This document shows, in pieces, positions 31,361 to 38,383 of a DNA stretch of 51,357 nt. The position numbers were made by a program, and so were the translations under genes. Below the pieces are notes generated by a model. The model was not told the origin of the DNA and searched no databases. It worked only from the letters and a program-made list of their open reading frames with translations. Within the stretch, counting starts at the first letter, position 1. Every line of letters starts with the position of its first letter. This DNA comes from a virus. Location: IMG/VR virus record IMGVR_UViG_3300046507_000096, positions 1 to 51,357 of that record; one strand, given 5' to 3'.

Positions 31361-32108
31361 TGCAAAGAATAAAGAATTCACCAGCAATGGTAAAGGCCCT
31401 GATCCTGTAGAACCCGGTTCTTATCCCGGTCGTCTGGTTCAGGTGATTGATCTTGGTGTACAGGAACAGCGCCCTTTCAAGGGTGAACCTAAGCCACCAG
31501 CTCAGGAAATCATGACCACCTACGAACTCGTAGATGAATTCATGAAGGACGAAGAAGGCAATGATCTTGAGGATAAGCCTCGCTGGATCAGTGAGAACTT
31601 CCCTCTTCATAACCTGAAGAGTGAACGTGCTCGTTCTACTGCTCGCTATCTCGCTCTCGATCCCACACAGGAATTCGATGGTGATTGGACTGCTCTGATT
31701 GGTACACCAGTCATGGTGACGATTGTCAATGATGTTGGCACTGGCAAGAACGCTGGTAAGATTTACAATAACATTGGCTCTACCAACTCCATGCGTAAGC
31801 GTGATGCTGATAAACTCCCTCCCCTCAAGAACCCCGGCAAGGTGTTTGACCTTTCTGATGTTTCCACTGTGGATGTTCTTATGACCCTTCCGGATTGGCT
31901 CCAGAAGAAGATTAAGGAAGGACTTGAATTCGAAGGTTCTGAGATGGCTGATGCTGTCAAGAACTATAAGAAGAAGGAAGGCGCAGCGGATGCCAAGCAG
32001 GACAAGAAAGCAGATGCTAAGAAGCGCAAGGCGGCTATTGTCGAAGAAGACGATGACGCTCCCTTTGATACAGATGACAAGCCCTCCGATGAAAGTGGTG
32101 ATTGGTAA
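31350..32108 (+). CDS. Single-stranded DNA-binding protein-like
   Basis: 252 residues. The N-terminal 170 residues are a beta-rich domain ('EPGSYPGRLVQVIDLGVQEQ', 'QEIMTTYELVDEFM', 'ALIGTPVMVTIVND') as in phage OB-fold ssDNA-binding proteins. A Lys/Ala linker leads to a strongly acidic tail ending 'DDKPSDESGDW'. An acidic C-terminus closed by an aromatic residue is how T7 gp2.5 and bacterial SSB contact replication partners. It lies between the polymerase and exonuclease genes. Confidence 0.75.
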   Translation: MALNAKNKEFTSNGKGPDPVEPGSYPGRLVQVIDLGVQEQRPFKGEPKPPAQEIMTTYELVDEFMKDEEGNDLEDKPRWISENFPLHNLKSERARSTARYLALDPTQEFDGDWTALIGTPVMVTIVNDVGTGKNAGKIYNNIGSTNSMRKRDADKLPPLKNPGKVFDLSDVSTVDVLMTLPDWLQKKIKEGLEFEGSEMADAVKNYKKKEGAADAKQDKKADAKKRKAAIVEEDDDAPFDTDDKPSDESGDW

Positions 32109-32437
32109 TGAATAAAGACGAACTGATCCGTCCGAATGACTTCTGTGAAATCATCACAGACAAGTTCGAAGGTGAAGGTGTTAAGCAGGGCCAGCGAGTT
32201 TTCATCGCTGGTCATCGTGCCTTCCCTGAAAATGAAACTGATCCCTACACGCAGCGTATTAAGTTCTTCGTCCATCTGGTGAACAAGGATGACTTTGATC
32301 CTCGTCTCTTTGTTATGGACCCTCGATCTCTCCGTAAGGTGAAGAAGAACGAACAGAAGAAGCTTAAGAAACTATTTGCTGCTTGGTTCGAAGAGAAGGT
32401 TCCTGCTGATGGAGAAGCAATTAACACCACTCATTGA
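32108..32437 (+). CDS. Small replication-region protein, unknown
   Basis: 109 residues from ATG 32108 (a TTG at 32102 is less likely), overlapping the SSB-like stop. It begins MNKDELIRPNDFCEIITDKF. 'GEGVKQGQRVFIAGHRAFPE' and 'FFVHLVNKDDFDPRLFVMDP' form a small beta-barrel-like domain, and the C-terminal helix is basic (KKNEQKKLKKLFAAWFEEKV). Possibly an SSB or exonuclease partner. Confidence 0.6.
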   Translation: MNKDELIRPNDFCEIITDKFEGEGVKQGQRVFIAGHRAFPENETDPYTQRIKFFVHLVNKDDFDPRLFVMDPRSLRKVKKNEQKKLKKLFAAWFEEKVPADGEAINTTH

Positions 32438-33272
32438 TGGTGACATTCTCGTCTATGAACTCGCCTCTTGTGGTGAGTATAAGGACGAAGATGGTGAGCT
32501 GAATATAAGGAACTTTGAGTTTGTTCAAGAATTGGTTGATGGGCGTATTAGGGGGATTATGGAGGACATCGGAACGTCCTCCCTCCCCATCATATTCCTT
32601 ACTGGAAACAGCACTAGCACAAGAATACTCAACCGCACAGCACGGGTGGAAGATCGTCCTGATACAACACTTCTTAAACCGTTTCGAGAAGTGGTCGCTA
32701 CAATCAAACCTTACAAGGGTACGAGAAAAGTCGATAAACCATTTCACTACGAAAATGTTACGGCACACCTCCTTGCCAATTACGATTGCCGTGTCTCGAA
32801 TGGGATTGAGGCTGACGATCTTATGGCCGTCGAGCAGACCAGACGACCAGATGAAACCATTATCTGTTCCAGAGATAAGGACTTACGAATGGTTCCTGGG
32901 TGGCATTTCGGTTGGGAGTGTGGTAAGCAGCCTTCTTTCGGACCCGAACTGGTTGATCGTAGAGGAAAACTCTGGCTTAACAAACTCGGAGAACCAAAAG
33001 GAACCGGTCTCATGTTCTTCTTCTACCAGATGCTTGTGGGTGATACGGTAGACAATATCTCTGGTTGCCCCAAGGTTGGCCCTAAGAAGGCGTTCGCTAT
33101 TCTAAGCCAGTGCTCTACCAAGAAGGAAGCTGAATGCGCTGTACGGGCCTCCTATGAGGCTGTGTATGGGGATGAGTGGGAGACATACCTCCAAGAGAAC
33201 TCAAAGCTCCTTTGGATGGCTAGAGAACTAAATGAAGATGGAACTCCTGTATATTATGAATGGACATTTTAA
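32409..33272 (+). CDS. 5'-3' exonuclease (FEN/PIN fold)
   Basis: 287 residues from ATG 32409, with GAGAAGG upstream. 'PLIDGDILVYELA' is the first acidic block. 'GIEADDLMAVEQT' and 'TIICSRDKDLRMVPG' carry the metal ligands, and 'VGDTVDNISGCPKVGPKKAF' is the helix-hairpin-helix-type DNA clamp of flap-exonuclease families (compare T7 gp6 and T5 exonuclease). It would degrade host DNA, remove RNA primers and process recombination ends. Confidence 0.85.
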   Translation: MEKQLTPLIDGDILVYELASCGEYKDEDGELNIRNFEFVQELVDGRIRGIMEDIGTSSLPIIFLTGNSTSTRILNRTARVEDRPDTTLLKPFREVVATIKPYKGTRKVDKPFHYENVTAHLLANYDCRVSNGIEADDLMAVEQTRRPDETIICSRDKDLRMVPGWHFGWECGKQPSFGPELVDRRGKLWLNKLGEPKGTGLMFFFYQMLVGDTVDNISGCPKVGPKKAFAILSQCSTKKEAECAVRASYEAVYGDEWETYLQENSKLLWMARELNEDGTPVYYEWTF

Positions 33273-33697
33273 TGGCTGGTAGAATTGGAGGTCCAAAAGT
33301 CAGAAATAATGGACGATGGACCGAAGCTCAATTCACTTCATTCATTCGTGGTAATCTTAGACGCATCACATCTCGATGGGGTCCAATTTCGGACTGCTTG
33401 AAAGCTGCTAGAACTCGTAGGGGCTTCTACACTTGCAATAGCTGCAAGGAAGAAGTTCCAGCGTCTACCAGAGACGATAACAATAAGCGTGTTAAGAATG
33501 CTGTAGTTGACCATATCGTTCCAGTTATTGATCCTGACATTGGTTGGGTTAGTTGGGATGATACGATCAACCGAATGTTTAGTGAAGAGAATAATTTACA
33601 AGTGCTTTGCTACGCCTGTCACAAGTTGAAAACTGATGACGAGAAGGGTAGAGCAAAGATGAGACGCCAGAATGCAAAGGAAATATTTGATGAGTGA
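33272..33697 (+). CDS. HNH endonuclease
   Basis: 141 residues starting at the TAATG overlap (a start at 33260 is possible). It has a basic N-terminus with 'GRWTEAQFTSFIRGNLRRIT', then zinc knuckle 'CNSCKEEV', HNH core 'VVDHIVPVIDPDIG', 'NNLQVLCYACHKLKTDDE' (second CxxCH). Being embedded in the replication cluster and not between or inside other genes, it may be a host-DNA-degrading or resolvase-like enzyme rather than a homing nuclease. Confidence 0.8.
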   Translation: MAGRIGGPKVRNNGRWTEAQFTSFIRGNLRRITSRWGPISDCLKAARTRRGFYTCNSCKEEVPASTRDDNNKRVKNAVVDHIVPVIDPDIGWVSWDDTINRMFSEENNLQVLCYACHKLKTDDEKGRAKMRRQNAKEIFDE

Positions 33698-33947
33698 TGT
33701 TATTGCAGAAGAATTTAAGGGCTATTCAACCTTTACCGAGATTGGTAATCGTATGCTCCGTGCCTTTAATCAGTGGAATGTTCTGGCAGGGATGCATGAG
33801 AATAAGCTCGACCATATTGGTGTAGAATACATCAACAACCTCCCTCAGACTGATCGTGTTAGTTTGGCTATTGTCACACAATACATTCGTACTAAGGGGC
33901 TGGACGAAACCAAGCGAGAACTTATCGCAGAAGGACATGCTGTTTAA
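33690..33947 (+). CDS. Small helical protein, unknown
   Basis: 85 residues from ATG 33690, with AAAGGA upstream, overlapping the HNH gene by eight bases. It begins MSDVIAEEFKGYSTFTEIGN; the remainder is helical ('RMLRAFNQWNVLAGMHENKL'). It lies between two nuclease genes. No family recognised. Confidence 0.55.
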   Translation: MSDVIAEEFKGYSTFTEIGNRMLRAFNQWNVLAGMHENKLDHIGVEYINNLPQTDRVSLAIVTQYIRTKGLDETKRELIAEGHAV

Positions 33948-34726
33948 TGGCCGCTCGTATCCTCCTACTTGATGTAGAAACGGCACCTCATCTTGTTTGG
34001 GTTTGGAAGTTCTTCAAGGAGAATGTCGGAGCTAAACAAGTTGTAGAGAATGGCTACATCCTTTCTTGGGCTGCTAAATGGCTCAATGAGAAAGAGATTT
34101 TCTATCAAGATAAATCTAATCAATCTGAAAAGGAAATGCTACTTCCCCTTTCAGCTCTCCTAAATGATGCTGATATCGTTGTAACGCATAATGGTATTAA
34201 ATTTGATATTCCGCACATTCAAGGTCGTTTCCTTGTTCATGATATCAATCCTCCATCTCCTTTTAAGCAAGTAGACACTGTACTGATTGCTCGTAAGGAA
34301 TTCAATTTTCCATCTAACAGTTTGGAGTATTTGTCGAACGTTCTCGATCTAGATATCAAGAAGGGTGACCATGCCAAGTACAATGGGTTTGAGCTTTGGA
34401 GAGCAGTGCTTAAGGACGACCCTGAAGCTTGGAAAGAGATGGAATATTATAACATCGATGATGTTAGGACATTGGAACTTCTCTATCTGAAATTCAGACC
34501 ATTTGCTAGGTTCCATCCTAATGTCGGAGTGTTCAATGATGAAATTGATAAGCCTCTATGCCCTAAGTGTGGTAGTGATCATATTCAGTATCGTGGTTTC
34601 GCTCATACTAATGTTGGCCGCTTTCATCGTTTTCAGTGTAATGATTGTCACGGATGGGGGCGTACTCGTCATAACATTCTTGGAAAAGAAGCTCGTAAAA
34701 ATATTGTCGTAAACGCGGTGAATTGA
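33947..34726 (+). CDS. DEDD-family 3'-5' exonuclease with C-terminal zinc ribbon
   Basis: 259 residues. RNase H-like exonuclease: 'ILLLDVETAPHLV' (D-x-E), 'DIVVTHNGIKFDIPHIQGRF' (Exo II), 'EYYNIDDVRTLELLYLKF' (Exo III, DEDDy type with Tyr four residues before Asp). The last 60 residues hold a zinc ribbon, 'LCPKCGSDHIQYRG' and 'FQCNDCHGWGRTR'. The polymerase already has its own proofreading domain, so this enzyme probably acts on other DNA or RNA substrates guided by the ribbon. Confidence 0.8.
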   Translation: MAARILLLDVETAPHLVWVWKFFKENVGAKQVVENGYILSWAAKWLNEKEIFYQDKSNQSEKEMLLPLSALLNDADIVVTHNGIKFDIPHIQGRFLVHDINPPSPFKQVDTVLIARKEFNFPSNSLEYLSNVLDLDIKKGDHAKYNGFELWRAVLKDDPEAWKEMEYYNIDDVRTLELLYLKFRPFARFHPNVGVFNDEIDKPLCPKCGSDHIQYRGFAHTNVGRFHRFQCNDCHGWGRTRHNILGKEARKNIVVNAVN

Positions 34727-34728
34727 AA

Positions 34729-35037
34729 ATGACATTTGATGAATATCAGACTGAAGCACATTCGTTTGCTTCGTATGGGGACAGGGAGATTTATCCTGTC
34801 CTCGCTCTGGCTGAAGAAGCTGGTGAAGTGGTTGGTAAGTTTGCTAAGGCTATCCGTAAGGGTGTTGATGTAGACATTGACGCTATCAAGAAGGAACTCG
34901 GAGATGTTCTCTGGAACGTTGCAGAGATTGCTACAATACTTGATATCGATCTTGAAGAAATTGCCATTGGTAATATTGTGAAGCTCTCTGATAGAGAGGA
35001 TCGTGGGGTGATTGTTGGTGAAGGTGATAATCGATGA
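34729..35037 (+). CDS. MazG-like nucleotide pyrophosphohydrolase
   Basis: 102 residues from ATG 34729. 'LALAEEAGEVVGKFAKAI' and 'IKKELGDVLWNVAEIATIL' are the E-E-x-x-E and E-x-x-D metal-binding motifs of the all-alpha NTP pyrophosphatase superfamily. It converts (d)NTPs to monophosphates or degrades alarmones in related phages. It is coupled by ATGA to a second all-alpha hydrolase-like gene. Confidence 0.85.
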   Translation: MTFDEYQTEAHSFASYGDREIYPVLALAEEAGEVVGKFAKAIRKGVDVDIDAIKKELGDVLWNVAEIATILDIDLEEIAIGNIVKLSDREDRGVIVGEGDNR

Positions 35038-35465
35038 CATCAAAGCCATCTAATCCTAAGGACAGTGTAGGCATCAAGAAGGTGTACTACTCTGTCATTC
35101 CTTGGGGCGTTATCGCTGAAGTTGGACTGGCAATGCTTGAAGGAGCAAGAAAATATGGACGCCATAATTATCGTGGTATCGGTGTTAGAGCTAGTGTTTA
35201 TTTCGATGCTAGCTTGCGCCACCTTACTGATTGGTGGGAGGGTGTCGATATTGACCCTGACAGTGGCCTTAGTCATATTACAAAAGCTATTGCTTCTCTT
35301 ACTGTTCTTCGGGATAGTATGATTAGAGGGAATTGGGAAGATGACCGTCCTATTCGTATGGATGAAGGATGGCTTCAGGAACTGAATAAGAAGGCTGCTG
35401 AGATTGTCGAGAGATATCCAGAAGCTGCTCATACATACACACAGAAGGATGATGGAATTGCGTAA
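35034..35465 (+). CDS. DUF5664 / dATP-dGTP diphosphohydrolase N-terminal domain-like protein
   Basis: 143 residues. 'SNPKDSVGIKK' at the start, then 'GLAMLEGARKYGRHNYRGIG', 'YFDASLRHLTDWWEGVDIDP' and 'SGLSHITKAIASLTVLRDSM' form the conserved Asp/His/Glu pattern of this phage family, which is related to the dNTP pyrophosphohydrolases of the MazG group. It directly follows the MazG-like gene. Exact nucleotide preference cannot be read off. Confidence 0.75.
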   Translation: MTSKPSNPKDSVGIKKVYYSVIPWGVIAEVGLAMLEGARKYGRHNYRGIGVRASVYFDASLRHLTDWWEGVDIDPDSGLSHITKAIASLTVLRDSMIRGNWEDDRPIRMDEGWLQELNKKAAEIVERYPEAAHTYTQKDDGIA

Positions 35466-35871
35466 AGCATATCTTGCAGCTAAGTTTAGCAGACGTGAAG
35501 AGATGGAGAGCTATGTTCCCCTCTTCAATGACATGGGCTATGATGTAATTGCTCGTTGGGTGTTTGGTGGTGAAGATGGACTAACCAGAGAAGATATTGC
35601 CAAGCTTGATCTTGACGATGTTGCTGCTGCTGATACGCTCATCATCTTCACTCATCCTCGTCGTGAACCACAAACTGGTGGTGGACGATTTGTAGAAATG
35701 GGTTATGCCATTGCACTCGGTAAGGAAATCATTGTCATTGGTCATCATGAGAATGTGTTCACCAGCGCCAAAGGTGTGAAGGTGTATGACACTCTCACTG
35801 ACTTTGCTCTTGGTGTATTGACAACTCGCACTCCTGATAGCGATCTAGTCGAAGATCGGAAAGTGGCCTAA
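35449..35871 (+). CDS. Nucleoside 2-deoxyribosyltransferase-like protein
   Basis: 140 residues (start ATG 35449, or 35452). A flavodoxin-like opening, 'LRKAYLAAKFSRREEMESYV', with later 'DDVAAADTLIIFTHPRREPQ', 'TGGGRFVEMGYAIALGKEII' and 'VIGHHENVF'. The 'GR.vEmGyAiAlgkpvivig...nvf' block is typical of nucleoside deoxyribosyltransferase-like proteins, with Glu as catalytic residue. It may salvage or swap bases on deoxynucleosides to support DNA synthesis. It overlaps both neighbours. Confidence 0.7.
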   Translation: MMELRKAYLAAKFSRREEMESYVPLFNDMGYDVIARWVFGGEDGLTREDIAKLDLDDVAAADTLIIFTHPRREPQTGGGRFVEMGYAIALGKEIIVIGHHENVFTSAKGVKVYDTLTDFALGVLTTRTPDSDLVEDRKVA

Positions 35872-37724
35872 TGAATTTGGAGAATGCTATCCTCTCCGAC
35901 ATCACAGTTTTTTCGAAGTATGCCCGCTTCATGAAAGACTTTGGTAGGAGAGAGACTTGGGAAGAAATCTGTTGGCGCAATGCAGATATGCATATGAGAC
36001 GCTATCCACAGTTGAAAGATGAAATCCGCAGAGTGTATGCGGATTATGTACTAACGAAAAAAGTGCTCCCATCTATGCGGAGCATGCAATTTGGAGGGCG
36101 AGCTATTGAACGTAATCCTTCTCGTATTTATAATTGCGCTTATCTACCTATCGAGCATCCAGACGCATTTAGTGAGACAATGTTCCTACTATTGGGTGGC
36201 ACTGGTGTTGGCTATTCTGTACAATATCGCCATACTAACAAGCTTCCTTCTATACTTGGTTGTAAGAGGCGTACCCGTAGGTATGTAATTGGCGATAGCA
36301 TTGAAGGATGGGCTGACGCTGTAAAGGTGTTGGTAGAAGCCTACTTCAAAGGAAAGCTTCAGCCTATCTTCGACTATGGAGATATCAGAGATAAGGGAAC
36401 AGAGCTTGTCACATCAGGTGGTAAGGCTCCCGGTCCTGATCCTCTCCGAGTGTGCCTTGCACAAGTAGAAGCTATTCTACATGGTGCTATTGGACGCCAG
36501 CTATCTGATCTCGAATGTCATGACATCCTCTGCTTCATTGCAGATGCCGTTCTGGCAGGTGGTATTCGTAGGGCAGCAATGATTGCTTTGTTCTCACCCG
36601 AGAGCATTGAAATGATGGAGTGTAAAAGTGGAAACTGGTGGGAGCTACATCCTCAGCGTGGGAGAGCTAACAATTCTGCTGTCCTGCTTCGAGGGGCAGT
36701 GTCTAGAGAAGATTTCGAAAGACTATGGGAGTGTGTCCGTAAATCTGGTGCGGGTGAGCCCGGAATTTACTGGACTAATAACCTTGATTGGGGAACTAAC
36801 CCCTGCTGCGAAATTGCTCTACGACCCTACCAATTTTGTAACCTAACGGAGATTAATGGTGCTGCAATCACTTCGAAAGCTGATTTCATGTCTGCCGCTA
36901 ACAGAGCTGCATTCATTGGAACACTTCAAGCAGGTTATACGGACTTCCACTATCTTAGACCAATATGGAAAATCACCACTGAAGAAGACGCTCTGATCGG
37001 TGTTGGTATCACTGGTATTGGTGCTAATGCAATTAAAGAGGACTGGCTACCTTTTGCGGCTAGAATAGTAGAGGTAACGAATAATGGGCTATCGCAAATT
37101 ATTGGCGTCAATTCGGCTGCTCGTACTACCACCGTCAAGCCTTCCGGCACTACTAGTATTGTCCTTGGCAGTAGTTCTGGCGTTCACGCTTATCACAATG
37201 ATTTCTACATTCGTAGAATGAGGTTTGGTAAGGACGAAGCCATCTGGAAATATCTATCAGAAAAGCTTCCTGAGTTCTGTGAAGATGAGAAGAGCCGACC
37301 TAATACAATGGGTGTGTTCTCTATGCCACAGAGAAGCCCACAGGGAGCGATTGTAAGAACTGAGCCACCCATACAGCTTCTAGAGCGTGTACGTCTGTAC
37401 AACGAGCTGTGGGTCAAAGAAGGGCATGTCTATGGAGACAATAGAAATAACGTGTCCTGCACGATTTCTCTCAGAGACGGTGAGTGGGATAGTGTTGGAG
37501 AGTGGATGTGGGATAACAGAAATTCGTATAACGGGATTTCAGTCCTCCCCTACGATGGAGGGACTTACGTACAGGCTCCATTTGAAGACATTGGGCAAGA
37601 GACATACGAGAGACTTGTTGCAATGGTTAGAGACATTGACCTATCTCAAATTGTAGAAACTGAAAACAACACTAACCTAGTGGGCGAACTAGCATGCGCT
37701 GGTGGCCAATGTGAGGTGATATGA
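35871..37724 (+). CDS. nrdJ: Class II (B12-dependent) ribonucleotide reductase, monomeric type
   Basis: 617 residues. Cys89 ('IYNCAYLP') and Cys323 are the active-site redox pair. 'NPCCEIALRPYQFCNLTEIN' supplies the radical Cys312 with Cys323 eleven residues on, the same spacing as in Lactobacillus leichmannii RTPR. The C-terminal shuttle pair is Cys609/Cys614 ('ACAGGQCEVI'), also RTPR-like. 'TVKPSGTTSIVLGSSSGVHA' is the phosphate-binding region. It reduces ribonucleotides using adenosylcobalamin, independent of oxygen, so the host must have B12 available. It is about 120 residues shorter than RTPR. Confidence 0.92.
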   Translation: MNLENAILSDITVFSKYARFMKDFGRRETWEEICWRNADMHMRRYPQLKDEIRRVYADYVLTKKVLPSMRSMQFGGRAIERNPSRIYNCAYLPIEHPDAFSETMFLLLGGTGVGYSVQYRHTNKLPSILGCKRRTRRYVIGDSIEGWADAVKVLVEAYFKGKLQPIFDYGDIRDKGTELVTSGGKAPGPDPLRVCLAQVEAILHGAIGRQLSDLECHDILCFIADAVLAGGIRRAAMIALFSPESIEMMECKSGNWWELHPQRGRANNSAVLLRGAVSREDFERLWECVRKSGAGEPGIYWTNNLDWGTNPCCEIALRPYQFCNLTEINGAAITSKADFMSAANRAAFIGTLQAGYTDFHYLRPIWKITTEEDALIGVGITGIGANAIKEDWLPFAARIVEVTNNGLSQIIGVNSAARTTTVKPSGTTSIVLGSSSGVHAYHNDFYIRRMRFGKDEAIWKYLSEKLPEFCEDEKSRPNTMGVFSMPQRSPQGAIVRTEPPIQLLERVRLYNELWVKEGHVYGDNRNNVSCTISLRDGEWDSVGEWMWDNRNSYNGISVLPYDGGTYVQAPFEDIGQETYERLVAMVRDIDLSQIVETENNTNLVGELACAGGQCEVI

Positions 37725-37867
37725 CGAACGAAGAACTTACTGAAATTATAAACGCCCTCACCAATGCAGGAGTTGACGCTACACTGATTGAACAAATCAT
37801 TGAACAAGTTGAGATTGTTGAAGCAGAACCTAGCGTTGCCATCCTCTACCCTAATAATGGGTGGTGA
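37721..37867 (+). CDS. Small acidic protein, unknown
   Basis: 48 residues, starting MTNEELTEIINALTNAGVDA, overlapping the reductase stop by ATGA. It is acidic and helical, with the repeat-like 'IEQIIEQVEIVEAE'. No family recognised. Confidence 0.5.
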   Translation: MTNEELTEIINALTNAGVDATLIEQIIEQVEIVEAEPSVAILYPNNGW

Positions 37868-37868
37868 G

Positions 37869-38096
37869 ATGAGAACAGCAATTTGGCGTGAACCAATTCG
37901 TACACTAGAAGTTCAACCTTATTATGGTGGGGATATGTACAGTTATCCTCCAGCAGATTTTGGTAAAGGTGTTTCGTATAACGAATACTATTATGATATT
38001 AATCCTCTCTATGAGATGGATGGTAGTGTTCACTTCTATGAAGTTATTCATTATAAGAATGATGAGATAACTAAAGTGGAAGTTGTCAAGAAGTAG
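37869..38096 (+). CDS. Small Tyr-rich protein, last gene of the rightward arm
   Basis: 75 residues from ATG 37869, one base after the preceding stop with GGTGAG upstream; a longer in-frame start at 37788 would overlap the whole previous gene. Tyr- and Asp-rich ('EVQPYYGGDMYSYPPADFGK', 'YNEYYYDINPLYEMDG'). The 3' end runs into the convergent terminator. No family recognised. Confidence 0.55.
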   Translation: MRTAIWREPIRTLEVQPYYGGDMYSYPPADFGKGVSYNEYYYDINPLYEMDGSVHFYEVIHYKNDEITKVEVVKK

Positions 38097-38103
38097 AAAC
38101 AGA

Positions 38104-38147
38104 AAAAGCCCCTGCTGGAAATCAATCCGGCTAGGGGCTTTCTTTTT
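38104..38147. terminator. Bidirectional terminator between converging arms
   Basis: Stem AAAGCCCCT (38105-38113) with AGGGGCTTT (38133-38141), flanked by an A-run on the left and T-run (TTTCTTTTT) on the right, so it works from both sides. It closes the rightward arm (last gene ends 38096) and the leftward late arm (last gene ends 38146). Confidence 0.9.
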
Positions 38148-38373
38148 ATTTAGATAGTAGATTTTTAATATCAGAACGAAGCTCAGACAGATGTTCCTTG
38201 ATTTCCTGTTCAGCTTCCTTTCTGTATTCCTCTCTGGTTGTCAACTCCTGCTTGAGCAGATCGAGTTGCTTTTCATTCGTAACCACTTTACGTATAAGCC
38301 AGATGATACCCGCGATAAGGCCGGTAACAATCCCATAAACCCACGTATTAAGTTCACTAACCCACTGTGACAT
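38146..38373 (-). CDS. Small membrane protein with coiled coil (holin- or spanin-like)
   Basis: 75 residues. One membrane helix near 12-30 ('VYGIVTGLIAGIIWLIRKVV') is followed by a charged coiled coil to the end. It is the last gene of the late arm, beyond the tailspike, in the lysis-host-range region. The architecture fits a one-span holin-like protein or a short inner-membrane spanin. No lipoprotein partner is seen beside it. Confidence 0.6.
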   Translation of the reverse strand: MSQWVSELNTWVYGIVTGLIAGIIWLIRKVVTNEKQLDLLKQELTTREEYRKEAEQEIKEHLSELRSDIKNLLSK

Positions 38374-38383
38374 CGGAGCTCCC

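Noticed and set aside
34729-35465. Possible 2-aminoadenine (Z) genome, suggested by MazG-like and DUF5664-type genes
   Set aside because: No PurZ (adenylosuccinate synthetase-like) or DatZ-type gene is recognisable, and the polymerase is a T7-type family A enzyme. These hydrolases are common in ordinary phages.
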